From Limnobacter sp. (GTDB lineage: Bacteria; Pseudomonadota; Gammaproteobacteria; Burkholderiales; Burkholderiaceae_B): DNA of 64,000 bases. The translations under genes were made by a program, and so were the position numbers. The notes under the pieces were generated by a model. That model had not been told where the DNA came from and made no database searches. It saw only the letters and a program-made list of their open reading frames with translations. The stretch covers positions 186,001-250,000 of the forward strand of contig JARWZZ010000007.1 of assembly GCA_029866125.1 (NCBI GenBank). The letters run 5' to 3'. This document shows positions 42,818-51,427 of the stretch, piece after piece. Position 1 is the first letter of the stretch. Every line of letters starts with the position of its first letter.

Positions 42818-44188
42818 ATGTCAAAGTCAGAGCTAACGAAGACTGAACCTACGCTGAACAGCAATGCGGTTGCCCCTATTAGAAAGGAGCAAGAGCAGGT
42901 GCTGGGTTTGCCGACGCTGTACCGCCCAGCTGGCGGTGGTTTTGACTTAAAAAGCCGCGTTGCACTGGGTTTTATTGCCTTGTCTTTGTTTGCTTCGCTG
43001 TTTATCCGAGTGGACCAAGTGATCACCGCGCCGGGCAAGGTGGTGCCCTCCAGCAAAGTAAAGTCTATTCAGCACTTGGAAGGCGGTATTGTTAAAAATC
43101 TGGCAGTACAAGAAGGCACCATCGTTAAACAAAATGACGTGTTGGTCGAGCTGGATTTGGCCACGTCCGGTATCAACATCAATGAATTGCGCAGCCGCAC
43201 CGCAGCCCTGGAAATGTCACGTGCGCGGCTTTTGGCCGAGGCTTCTGGACAGAAGCCTTTGTGGGACGCAGAGCTGTCCAAAAAATTCCCTGAGTTGTTA
43301 AGGACAGAAAGCGCCACGCTAAACGCCCGCTATGCCGAATTGGAAGGTGTGCTGGCTGTTAACGAAAGCCAGATGACCACCAACAAAGCCAAGGTGGGCG
43401 AGCTTGCTGCCAAATTGGTGGGCTTGGAACAGCGTACATCCACTTCTTTGCGTGAATTGGAAATTACCCGTGAACTGGTGCGCGAGCGCTTGGTGTCACA
43501 ACTCGAATATTTGAATAAAAAGCGCGAATACGACTCGCTGGTGGCTGAAACAAGCGCCGTGCGTGAATCCATCAATGGTGCATCAGGTGGCGTGGATGAA
43601 CGCCGGGCCAAACGTACTGAAGAGGTGGGTAAATTCAAGCGCCGCGCTGCAGACGAACTAACCACGGTTGAGCGTTCCCTTGCCAGTTTGAAAGACGAGT
43701 TAAGCCGAGCCACTGAGCAAACCGACCGCGCGGTGATTCGCTCCCCGATTGACGGTGTGGTTAAAAACTTGAAGCTTCAAGCCGTGGGTAACGTGGTACG
43801 CCAAGGTGAACCCATCATGGAAGTGGTTCCAGTCGATGAGGTATTGGTTGTTGAAACCCAGCTGGCCCCTTCTGACCGTGGTTATGTGATTCAAGACCAG
43901 CGCGCGGACGTCAAAATTTCAGCTTACGACTTTTTGCGCTACGGCACCTTACCCGGGCAAGTCACGCAAATTGCAGCGGACACAGACCCCGGTACCCCTG
44001 AATCTGGCCCCCATTACCGCTTGGTGGTTGCAACTGACAAGTCCTTTTTTGGCACGCCAGATGCACCATTGCGAATTTCCCCAGGTATGACTGCCGAGGT
44101 GGACATTCATGTGGGCTCCCAACCGTTTATTTGGTACCTCTTGAAACCCGTATTGAAGCTGAAGAAAGAAGCCTTCCGCGAACCTTAA
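42818..44188 (+). CDS. HlyD family type I secretion periplasmic adaptor subunit
   Basis: RVDQVITAPGKVVPSSKVKSIQHLEGGIVKNLAVQEGTIVKQNDVLVELD. Confidence 0.93.
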   Translation: MSKSELTKTEPTLNSNAVAPIRKEQEQVLGLPTLYRPAGGGFDLKSRVALGFIALSLFASLFIRVDQVITAPGKVVPSSKVKSIQHLEGGIVKNLAVQEGTIVKQNDVLVELDLATSGININELRSRTAALEMSRARLLAEASGQKPLWDAELSKKFPELLRTESATLNARYAELEGVLAVNESQMTTNKAKVGELAAKLVGLEQRTSTSLRELEITRELVRERLVSQLEYLNKKREYDSLVAETSAVRESINGASGGVDERRAKRTEEVGKFKRRAADELTTVERSLASLKDELSRATEQTDRAVIRSPIDGVVKNLKLQAVGNVVRQGEPIMEVVPVDEVLVVETQLAPSDRGYVIQDQRADVKISAYDFLRYGTLPGQVTQIAADTDPGTPESGPHYRLVVATDKSFFGTPDAPLRISPGMTAEVDIHVGSQPFIWYLLKPVLKLKKEAFREP

Positions 44189-44206
44189 ATTATTAGACGC
44201 TAAAAA

Positions 44207-45931
44207 ATGACAACAAATGGCTCACCAGAAAGTCGTATAAAAAAAACCATCGCACTGGCTGTAAGCGCCGCTTTATTGGCGCCCAGCCTGGGCTTTGCGC
44301 AGGCCACGGTGGAGAAAAGAGCACCGCTTGGTGTGAACTCGAAAAGCAGTCCATCAAGTAGTCCATCAAATAGCTCAGTAGGCAGTTCAGCAAACACAAG
44401 GTCAATCAGGCCTGTGGATGCTGCGGTGCTGTCGTCGGAGGAGCAAACCAAAGCGCGCTTCATTAACATGCTGCGTAGCAATCCTGAAATTGTGACTTCT
44501 CGCATCAATTTGGATGCTGCCCAGTACACCAAAGACGCAGCCAGCGCCGCGTTTTACCCCAAAATTTCAATTGGTGCAAACGCAAGCTCCAGCTCCACCG
44601 TGACCAACCGTCAGTCCACCGACATCACGGTCCGCCAGCCGCTTTTCACCGCGGGCCGCTTGACTGCCAAAATGAAGTCTGCGGAAACTCAAGGCACAAT
44701 TGCCGAGGGCGATTTTTCCAAAACCGTTCAAGATGTGGTGCTGGACAGTTTCCTTGCGCACAGCAATTTATCCCGCATGGGTTTATTGGTGCAGGCCTCC
44801 CGTGCGGCTGAACGCGCGGTTGCCGAGCTTTTGGCGCTTGAACAACGCCGGGTGGAATTGGGTGGTGCAGGCATTACAGATGCCCAGTTTGCCAAGGCCC
44901 GTTACGCCGTCACGCTAGACCGCCTGGCCAATTACGAAGGCCAGCAAGAAGAGGCACGCGCCACGTACTTCCGATACTTTGGGGCTTATCCGGAAGGGTA
45001 TTCCATTCCTGAGTTGGAAGTGACCACCGACATGGTGCCCAAAAACGTGGATGATGCGGTGGCCAAGGCCCTGTTCACCAATCCAGAAATTCGCTCCAAC
45101 GAATCCAAAATCACCAAATCTCGTTACGACTACGATGCGGAAAGTGCCGCCCAGTACCCCTCGGTTGATTTGGTGGGTATTCAACAATTTTTTGGTGAAA
45201 CCGACCCTTTTACAGGCAAGGATTCTGACAGTTCCGTGAACTTGCGTTTGTCCTACAGCGCTTTTTCGGGTGGCGAGCAGGTGGCCAAAGTCAACCAAGC
45301 CGCCGCAGCCGTTGAAACACGCCGGGCGCAATTGGCCGCAGCGCGTTTAAGGACTGAAGAAAGCGTCCGCTTCCAGTGGGGTAAATGGACTGCCGGCATG
45401 GAAAGGGCCAAAACGCTGAGAACAGCGTACGGCGATAGCTTGCAGGTGTTTAAAAACCGCAAGCGCTTGCGTGATTTTGGCCGCGAAACAGTGATCGTGA
45501 TGTTGGATGCCCAAGTGGAATACTTCAACGTATTGATTGCCTATGTCAATGCGGTGTTTGATGCCCGTGATGCAAGCTTCCGATTGATGCACGCCACCGG
45601 ACAAATGATGCCAGCCAACGGTTCAGAAGCACTTTGGTTTGCCCGCTTTTTTTCAAAGAACAGCGAGCGTGCTCGGCTTGAGGCCAGCTTGAAGGAAACA
45701 GAGAACATTGCCAGCAGCCCGTCTGATGCTGGAATTGCTGAGAAACTGGGTATCACCGTGGACAGGAAGGAGCTGCAAGACGCCTCACGATTCACCTTGA
45801 CCCCAGCGCAGCGTTTGGAGCTGGAAAAAGGCCGCGTGCAAGGCCCTAAACCTGCCGTCTCCAGTGGTGAGCAGGGCGTTAGGCCCAGCCTTAAAACAGC
45901 ACCCGGGCTTGATCCAAGATTCGTGCAGTAA
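44207..45931 (+). CDS. TolC family outer membrane protein
   Basis: signal peptide (ALAVSAALLAPSLGFAQA); FYPKISIGANASSSS...VRQPLFTAGRLTAKMKSAE. Confidence 0.9.
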   Translation: MTTNGSPESRIKKTIALAVSAALLAPSLGFAQATVEKRAPLGVNSKSSPSSSPSNSSVGSSANTRSIRPVDAAVLSSEEQTKARFINMLRSNPEIVTSRINLDAAQYTKDAASAAFYPKISIGANASSSSTVTNRQSTDITVRQPLFTAGRLTAKMKSAETQGTIAEGDFSKTVQDVVLDSFLAHSNLSRMGLLVQASRAAERAVAELLALEQRRVELGGAGITDAQFAKARYAVTLDRLANYEGQQEEARATYFRYFGAYPEGYSIPELEVTTDMVPKNVDDAVAKALFTNPEIRSNESKITKSRYDYDAESAAQYPSVDLVGIQQFFGETDPFTGKDSDSSVNLRLSYSAFSGGEQVAKVNQAAAAVETRRAQLAAARLRTEESVRFQWGKWTAGMERAKTLRTAYGDSLQVFKNRKRLRDFGRETVIVMLDAQVEYFNVLIAYVNAVFDARDASFRLMHATGQMMPANGSEALWFARFFSKNSERARLEASLKETENIASSPSDAGIAEKLGITVDRKELQDASRFTLTPAQRLELEKGRVQGPKPAVSSGEQGVRPSLKTAPGLDPRFVQ

Positions 45932-46106
45932 ATTTTGTGAGTAAAGTATTGCTTTTTGTCAGTAAAGTGCTGATCATGAAGGGGAAAAGAGGCCATTTTT
46001 CCCCTCATTTGGGCTGATGCCCAAGTTCCAAGGGGTGCCACACTGAAGGTGAATTTAGATCCCCAATTTTGGTGGGGTCTGCCTTCTAGACCGGGATGGA
46101 ACTGGC

Positions 46107-47636
46107 ATGAACGACAGCTTGGACACAAACACCACAAACACTTCGATTGAATCAAGCCTAGAGAGCGCAGAGCGAGATTTGACTCAGCCTGGCTCTGAAG
46201 GCATGCGCATTCTTCAAAGCGTGGTGACTGAGAATTTCTCAACCCCTTCGTTCGACGCTTCCAGCCCTACATCGAATTCACAAAAAATCAACCAGACCAA
46301 CGCGGGGCCAGTCAATAGCGCGCTACCGAGTGGCTTTTTGCCGGGTGGTTTGGGTGCCTTGTCTGCTGTGTCAGCAGGTATTTCCGATGCGTCCTCTGCC
46401 AGCTCTGCAATGGGCTTGACGGCCCAGGCAGCCGCTGCAGCGCCAGTGGCTTTGGGTAAAGAAGCAGCTGCAGTGGCGGGTGTAAACGCCGCTGCTGCCC
46501 GCATGGCAGAAAAGCCAGTAGACCTGATCAAAGACCTACCCCCAACCGACAAATTGCTGGCCAAAGCACAAGAGATACAAGACAACCCCGAATTTCAGCA
46601 GCTGCAAGCCATGCTGAGTTCAAACGGATTGACCGCCGCTGAAAGCCAAATGTTGGCTGACTTGATTCAGAACTTGAGCACCACAGCTGGGTCTCCAGAA
46701 AACTTGGAGACCGCCATCCAAATGGTAAGCGAGCAGATCAGTGCTTTGACTTCTGCTTTTGACCCTTACATGGACAACCTTTCTGCAGACATCCAAAGCA
46801 GCGTGAACGAATTGAGTTCGCTGGGCGGTACCGACTTGGGCGTTATTATTTTGGAAAGCACAGAAAGTTTGACCAACGGATTGACCAACGGATTGACCGG
46901 AGGATCGGCTGATTTCAGCAGCTCTAGTTTGGGTCAAACACTTTCGGACGTGGGTTCCACACTGGATGATGTGCTTGGCTTGGTCGGCGGACTGCCCGAC
47001 GGCGTTTCAGACACAGACAACAGCACGGGCGGCTTGGATGTGACCATACCACCCATCATTGACTCGATCATTGACCCGATCATTGACCCAGTTACAGATG
47101 TAATCGGCGGTGTAGTTGACCCAGTAACCGATGTAGTGGATACAGTGGTTGATACCGTGGTCGATCCGATTATTGACCCAGTTACAGATGTAATTGGCGG
47201 TGTGGTTGACCCCGTGGTGGACACTGTAGTTGATACCGTAGTTGAGCCAATCCTCGACCCAGTCACCGATGTAGTCGATACGGTGGTTGATACTGTGGTT
47301 GACCCAATCCTCGACCCAGTCACCGATGTAGTTGAAACGGTGGTTGATCCGGTCCTCGACCCCATACTTGACCCCATTGTCGATGTGCTAGACCCAGTCA
47401 CCGACCCCATTGTTGAGGTGGTGGATTCGATTCTCGGCGGCGGTGCTGGCGATGGTGGTGGAGGCTTGTTGGGTGGTGGTGGACTGCTTGGCGGTGGCGG
47501 CCTGTTCGGTGCTCATCAAGAATCGGACGGCAGCGATCTACTGGCCGGCGGCGACACAAGTGGAATTTCTTCGGATGCTGGCGCTGGCAGCAACCCATTG
47601 TCGGGTTTGCTGGGAGCTTTGGATCCCAATAAGTAA
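46107..47636 (+). CDS. Asp/Val/Ile/Pro repeat protein with Gly-rich tail; candidate type I secretion substrate
   Basis: 509 aa ORF, no Cys seen, no N-terminal signal peptide. Repeat tract IIDPVTDVIGGVVDPVTDVVDTVVDTVVDPI...; Gly-rich GGGAGDGGGGLLGGGGLLGGGGLFG; directly downstream of the T1SS trio. Confidence 0.8.
   Translation: MNDSLDTNTTNTSIESSLESAERDLTQPGSEGMRILQSVVTENFSTPSFDASSPTSNSQKINQTNAGPVNSALPSGFLPGGLGALSAVSAGISDASSASSAMGLTAQAAAAAPVALGKEAAAVAGVNAAAARMAEKPVDLIKDLPPTDKLLAKAQEIQDNPEFQQLQAMLSSNGLTAAESQMLADLIQNLSTTAGSPENLETAIQMVSEQISALTSAFDPYMDNLSADIQSSVNELSSLGGTDLGVIILESTESLTNGLTNGLTGGSADFSSSSLGQTLSDVGSTLDDVLGLVGGLPDGVSDTDNSTGGLDVTIPPIIDSIIDPIIDPVTDVIGGVVDPVTDVVDTVVDTVVDPIIDPVTDVIGGVVDPVVDTVVDTVVEPILDPVTDVVDTVVDTVVDPILDPVTDVVETVVDPVLDPILDPIVDVLDPVTDPIVEVVDSILGGGAGDGGGGLLGGGGLLGGGGLFGAHQESDGSDLLAGGDTSGISSDAGAGSNPLSGLLGALDPNK
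47048..47430 (+). repeat. degenerate in-frame repeats encoding D(P/T)(V/I)x units
   Basis: Recurring GACCCAGTCACCGATGTAGTCGATACGGTGGTTGATACTGTGGTTGACCCAATCCTC-type blocks. Confidence 0.85.
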
Positions 47637-47715
47637 AATTGACGGCGTGTCAATAAATGACGCGCTGGTCAATTATCTTCAGTTTTTCCCAAAAATCTGA
47701 ATCTAATCCGTCTGT

Positions 47716-47742
47716 ATGTTCGTATAATCATTTATAGAACAT
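47716..47742. promoter_or_regulatory. inverted repeat overlapping a possible -10 upstream of the 47762 CDS
   Basis: ATGTTC(G)TATAA-TCAT-TTATAGAACAT, containing TATAAT. Confidence 0.5.
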
Positions 47743-47761
47743 CATTCAGATAGATATAGTA

Positions 47762-48583
47762 ATGGACAACAACACTTTAAGAGTCGAAGTACACAACAGC
47801 CAAGCACCCACCGTGCAAGGGGTGTTGATCGATTCCTCGTCCTCAATCTCTATTTTGCAAAACGGAGCCGCCCCTACATTTGAAGTGGGTGGCTATTCAA
47901 TCTCCGCTTTTCAGTCCGGCTCTGAAATGTTTTTGGGCAACCATGCCCTCATCTCAACTCAATGCATCAGCGACGTCAGTTTGATCTCTCAATCACCCGA
48001 TTTTTTGGTGTCAGGTCAAGCTTTGCTCGTCGAAGGTTCCGCTCATTTAATGGCAGCCACTGCTTTGCCAGATAGTCACGGAGGTCACAACGTGCTGGAT
48101 TTAAGCCAACAATTGGTGGATAGCCTGCCCAAAATCAATTCAGGTTTGCACGGAAATTTGTCCAGCACCGAATTGTCTGGCCTCATTCAAGACCTACAAG
48201 CACACTTGCTAAGCTTGGCCAGTTCCACTCAGGACTTGTATGGCGAAATGGGTGTAGACATCGAATTCGCAAGCCAAGCCCTGGACAGCAGTCTAGGTCT
48301 GGAAGACTTGTTCGCCTCCATTCAAGCCGATTTGGCAGCAGTTGCAGATGTTTACAGCAGCCCAGTGGAAATGTCCCATGCGGCCCAAACCACGTTGGAC
48401 GCCCTGTTCACAGCGCCAGAGTCTTTCCCACTGACACTCGATTTCTCTGACAGTCAACATGTGGAAACAGCCTCCGAGTTGTTTTCCTCACTGGCCTCAC
48501 ACACCACCTCTGGAATCAGTTCTAGCGCTGCGGATGATGCATCTTCTGCTGGCAATTTTGGTGTGGATTCCGATAAGGTTTAA
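47762..48583 (+). CDS. acidic Ser-rich hypothetical protein; possible second secretion-associated protein
   Basis: 273 aa, no signal peptide; alternating beta-like N-terminus (VLIDSSSSISILQNGAAPTFEVGGYSISAF...), helical middle, disordered Ser/Ala/Asp tail. Confidence 0.7.
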   Translation: MDNNTLRVEVHNSQAPTVQGVLIDSSSSISILQNGAAPTFEVGGYSISAFQSGSEMFLGNHALISTQCISDVSLISQSPDFLVSGQALLVEGSAHLMAATALPDSHGGHNVLDLSQQLVDSLPKINSGLHGNLSSTELSGLIQDLQAHLLSLASSTQDLYGEMGVDIEFASQALDSSLGLEDLFASIQADLAAVADVYSSPVEMSHAAQTTLDALFTAPESFPLTLDFSDSQHVETASELFSSLASHTTSGISSSAADDASSAGNFGVDSDKV

Positions 48584-48612
48584 ACCCCACCAGCGAATGG
48601 TCTGTGTACAGG

Positions 48613-49677
48613 TTAGGAACCAGCCCCTGACCTGTCAAAAGTAATCACATGGTCCAATTCCAGCTTAATGCCAATCGGTTCACCGATTGCGTGGTTGTGG
48701 TGGCTAGGTACCAAAGCCATAATTCTGGACCCGCTCTCCAATTCCAAGGTGTACAAAAAGTCGGCCCCACGGAATGACTTCCTGACCACTTTGGCTTGCA
48801 ACTCGCTTGCATCGTCATGGATGATGTCGTCCGGCCTGACCAACAAATCAAACTCGCTGAGGCTGGGGCTTTCACGGTCAGGCACCGACACGTCACCCAG
48901 CTCGAAGTGAATCCCCGTTTGGGTTTTAATTCCGGGTAAAAACACACCCTGGCCAATGAAGTCCGCCACCATGCGCGAGTTGGGCTCGTGGTACAAACTG
49001 TAAGGCGAGCCCCATTGTTGCAAACGGCCTTTGTCCATCACGCCGATGCGGTCAGCCATGCTAAATGCTTCATATTGGTCATGCGTCACCAAGATGGCGC
49101 TCATGTTCTCTGCTTTCAGAATTTCCCGCACCTCAAAGGTCAGGCGTTCTTTCAGCTCCACATCCAGGTTTGAAAAGGGTTCATCCAGCAAAATTAACGT
49201 GGGCTTGGGGGCCAAAGCGCGGGCCAGTGCAACACGCTGTTGCTGCCCGCCCGACAATTCATGCGGGTAACGCCCTGCCAATTCACTCAGCCCAATCAAT
49301 TTCAGCAATTCCGTGCTTCGGGAATGGCGCTGCAAGGGGCTTTGTTTGTGCAAGCCAAATTCAATGTTTTTTTGGACTGTCAAATGGGGAAAGAGGGCAT
49401 AGTCTTGAAACACCACGCCCACATTTCGTTTTTCTGGGCTTAGCACCCGCCCCGGCGTACTTGCAGTGGTGCCTTTGAGGCAAATTTCGCCCAAATGCGG
49501 ACTTAAAAAACCGGCAATTGCGCGCAGCAAGGTGGTTTTACCGCAGCCGGAAGGGCCCAACAGGCAAGCAATCTCACCTTGGGCCAGTTCGAAACTGATG
49601 TCCTGCACCGCACTGAGGTTGGTGCCGGGGTACCTCACATCCAAATCTTTGATTTGAAGGGCCAGATTTGAATTCAT
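48613..49677 (-). CDS. ABC transporter ATP-binding protein (ferric iron type)
   Basis: GPSGCGKTTLLRAIAGF, LSGGQQQRVALARALAPKPTLILLDEPFSNLD; FbpC/PotA-like C-terminal domain. Confidence 0.88.
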   Translation of the reverse strand: MNSNLALQIKDLDVRYPGTNLSAVQDISFELAQGEIACLLGPSGCGKTTLLRAIAGFLSPHLGEICLKGTTASTPGRVLSPEKRNVGVVFQDYALFPHLTVQKNIEFGLHKQSPLQRHSRSTELLKLIGLSELAGRYPHELSGGQQQRVALARALAPKPTLILLDEPFSNLDVELKERLTFEVREILKAENMSAILVTHDQYEAFSMADRIGVMDKGRLQQWGSPYSLYHEPNSRMVADFIGQGVFLPGIKTQTGIHFELGDVSVPDRESPSLSEFDLLVRPDDIIHDDASELQAKVVRKSFRGADFLYTLELESGSRIMALVPSHHNHAIGEPIGIKLELDHVITFDRSGAGS

Positions 49678-49737
49678 GAAACTTCACTCAACAGGTCAAG
49701 CGGAATTGCAGCCGCTGTTTGAATTACAAAACTAAAG

Positions 49738-49751
49738 TAGAATCATTCTCA
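49738..49751. promoter_or_regulatory. Fur-box-like palindrome in the divergent promoter region
   Basis: TAGAATCATTCTCA in the 82 bp between divergent iron-type ABC genes. Confidence 0.45.
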
Positions 49752-49759
49752 CTTCCATT

Positions 49760-51427
49760 TTGCCACGAATAGGTTTTACTTTGCAGACAATGAGTGTACG
49801 CAGTCGGGTTTACGTCATTTTGCTCGGCCTCTTGCTGCTTCTTCCTTTCGTGTGTTTGGTGGGTATGGCTGCTTTGGGTTTGATCAACGGATCCGAGAAT
49901 TTACAGCACCTATGGACCACCATTCTTCCCGACCTGTTGGTCCAAACCGCCTTGGTGTGTGCCGGGGTGATTGTGCTCACCAGCACCATGGGCGTGCTGC
50001 CCGCATGGTGGGTTTCATCGCATGAATTCTTTGGGCGCAAATGGTTGGAGTGGCTATTGCTGCTGCCTATGGCCATGCCCTCATACGTCATTGCTTATGC
50101 CTACACCGATGCTTTGCAATACTCGGGTTGGATCGCAACTTTCACACGCAGTGTAATGGGTGAATCCTTCCGTATTCCGGAAATCCGCTCCACCGGTGGC
50201 GCAGTGTTGGTGTTGAGTTTTGTACTTTACCCGTATGTGTACATCATGGCGCGCACCGCATTTTTAGGGCGCAGCCCGTCCATGTTGGATGCAGCCCGAT
50301 CCCTAGGCCACAGCGCCACCAGCGCCTTTTTGAGAGTGGGTTTGCCCGTGGCCCGCCCAGCATGGGTGGCAGGGTTGGCTTTGGTGTTGATGGAAACTTT
50401 GTCTGAATATGGGGCCTTGTCCTATTTTGGCGTGCAAACTTTTACCACGGCCATTTTTAAAACTTGGTTGAATTTGGGTGACCGCGAAAGTGCCGCGCTG
50501 CTGGCTGTCATGTTGATGGGGCTGATGCTGTTTTTAATCAGTGCCGAAACCAATGCCCGAGGCAGGGCGCAGTACTACACTCAATCTGGCAAAGGGCAAA
50601 AACTGCAACGTAAAAAGTTAAAGCCTCGGCAAGCAGTTTGGGTGTTTTTGCTGACAGTCATGCCATTCGTTTTAGGCTTTGTGCTGCCCGTGTGCTTTTT
50701 ATTGGCTTTGCTGGGCGACATCGAAACCGAAATCAATTGGGCCAAAAGTTTGCGCTGGGTATGGCACTCTTCTTTGTTGGGTGCAATGGCTGCGGGCGTG
50801 TCCATTGTGTTGGCCGTATTCTTGGCCTATGTGCGACGCCAAAGCAAGTTTTGGTGGGTCAATGGCGTGCATAAACTGGTGTCCTTGGGGTATGGTGCAC
50901 CGGGCGCAATTTTGGCAATTGCCATTTTGCTGCCCTTGGCCAGTGTGGATGAGTGGGTGGGTAACTTCAGCGACAAGCTCGGTTGGAATTTCATCCCGGT
51001 TTTAACCGGCAGTGTATTTGCGCTGTTGTATGCCTACAATGTACGTTTTACCTCAGCTGCATTGCAATCCATAGACTCGGGTTTGCAGCAAATTACCAAG
51101 CACATTGATGAGTCTGCAAGGGTGTTGGGGCGTACGTCCAGGCAAGTGCTTTGGCAGGTGCATCTGCCCATATTAAGGGGCTCGCTGGCCACCGGCGTAC
51201 TGCTGGTGATGGTGGATGTCATCAAGGAATTGCCCGCAACTTTGGTATTACGGCCCTTTGATTTTGACACTCTTGCTGTGGTTGCCTACCAGTACGCTGC
51301 AGACGAGCGTTTGGCCGAGGCCGCAGTGCCCGCCTTGATGATCGTAGCAGTGGCACTGGTGCCCATATTGCTACTCATCAGGCAGGGCGCTAGCCAAGCA
51401 AGCTCGGGTAAGTCCGCTTCAGATTAA
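49760..51427 (+). CDS. iron ABC transporter permease (FbpB/SfuB-like, duplicated permease)
   Basis: 555 aa; PAWWVSSHEFFGRKWLEWLLLLPMAMPSYVIAYAYTD; LLVMVDVIKELPATLVLRPFDFDTLAVVAYQYAADE. Confidence 0.92.
   Translation: MPRIGFTLQTMSVRSRVYVILLGLLLLLPFVCLVGMAALGLINGSENLQHLWTTILPDLLVQTALVCAGVIVLTSTMGVLPAWWVSSHEFFGRKWLEWLLLLPMAMPSYVIAYAYTDALQYSGWIATFTRSVMGESFRIPEIRSTGGAVLVLSFVLYPYVYIMARTAFLGRSPSMLDAARSLGHSATSAFLRVGLPVARPAWVAGLALVLMETLSEYGALSYFGVQTFTTAIFKTWLNLGDRESAALLAVMLMGLMLFLISAETNARGRAQYYTQSGKGQKLQRKKLKPRQAVWVFLLTVMPFVLGFVLPVCFLLALLGDIETEINWAKSLRWVWHSSLLGAMAAGVSIVLAVFLAYVRRQSKFWWVNGVHKLVSLGYGAPGAILAIAILLPLASVDEWVGNFSDKLGWNFIPVLTGSVFALLYAYNVRFTSAALQSIDSGLQQITKHIDESARVLGRTSRQVLWQVHLPILRGSLATGVLLVMVDVIKELPATLVLRPFDFDTLAVVAYQYAADERLAEAAVPALMIVAVALVPILLLIRQGASQASSGKSASD

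Noticed and set aside
46934-47410. Minus-strand Ser/Thr/Gly repeat ORF (MGSVTGSSTSTMGSSMGSRTGSTTVSTT...)
   Set aside because: It is the antisense reading of the Asp/Val repeat tract in the 46107 gene; the repeat composition keeps it open without independent coding evidence.
47048-47430. CRISPR-like or other non-coding direct repeats
   Set aside because: Units are degenerate, in frame within one long ORF and lack uniform repeat/spacer lengths.
46107-47636. RTX (GGxGxDxUx) toxin or adhesin
   Set aside because: No nonapeptide RTX units are present; the Gly-rich segment is GGGG-LL type without the Asp spacing.
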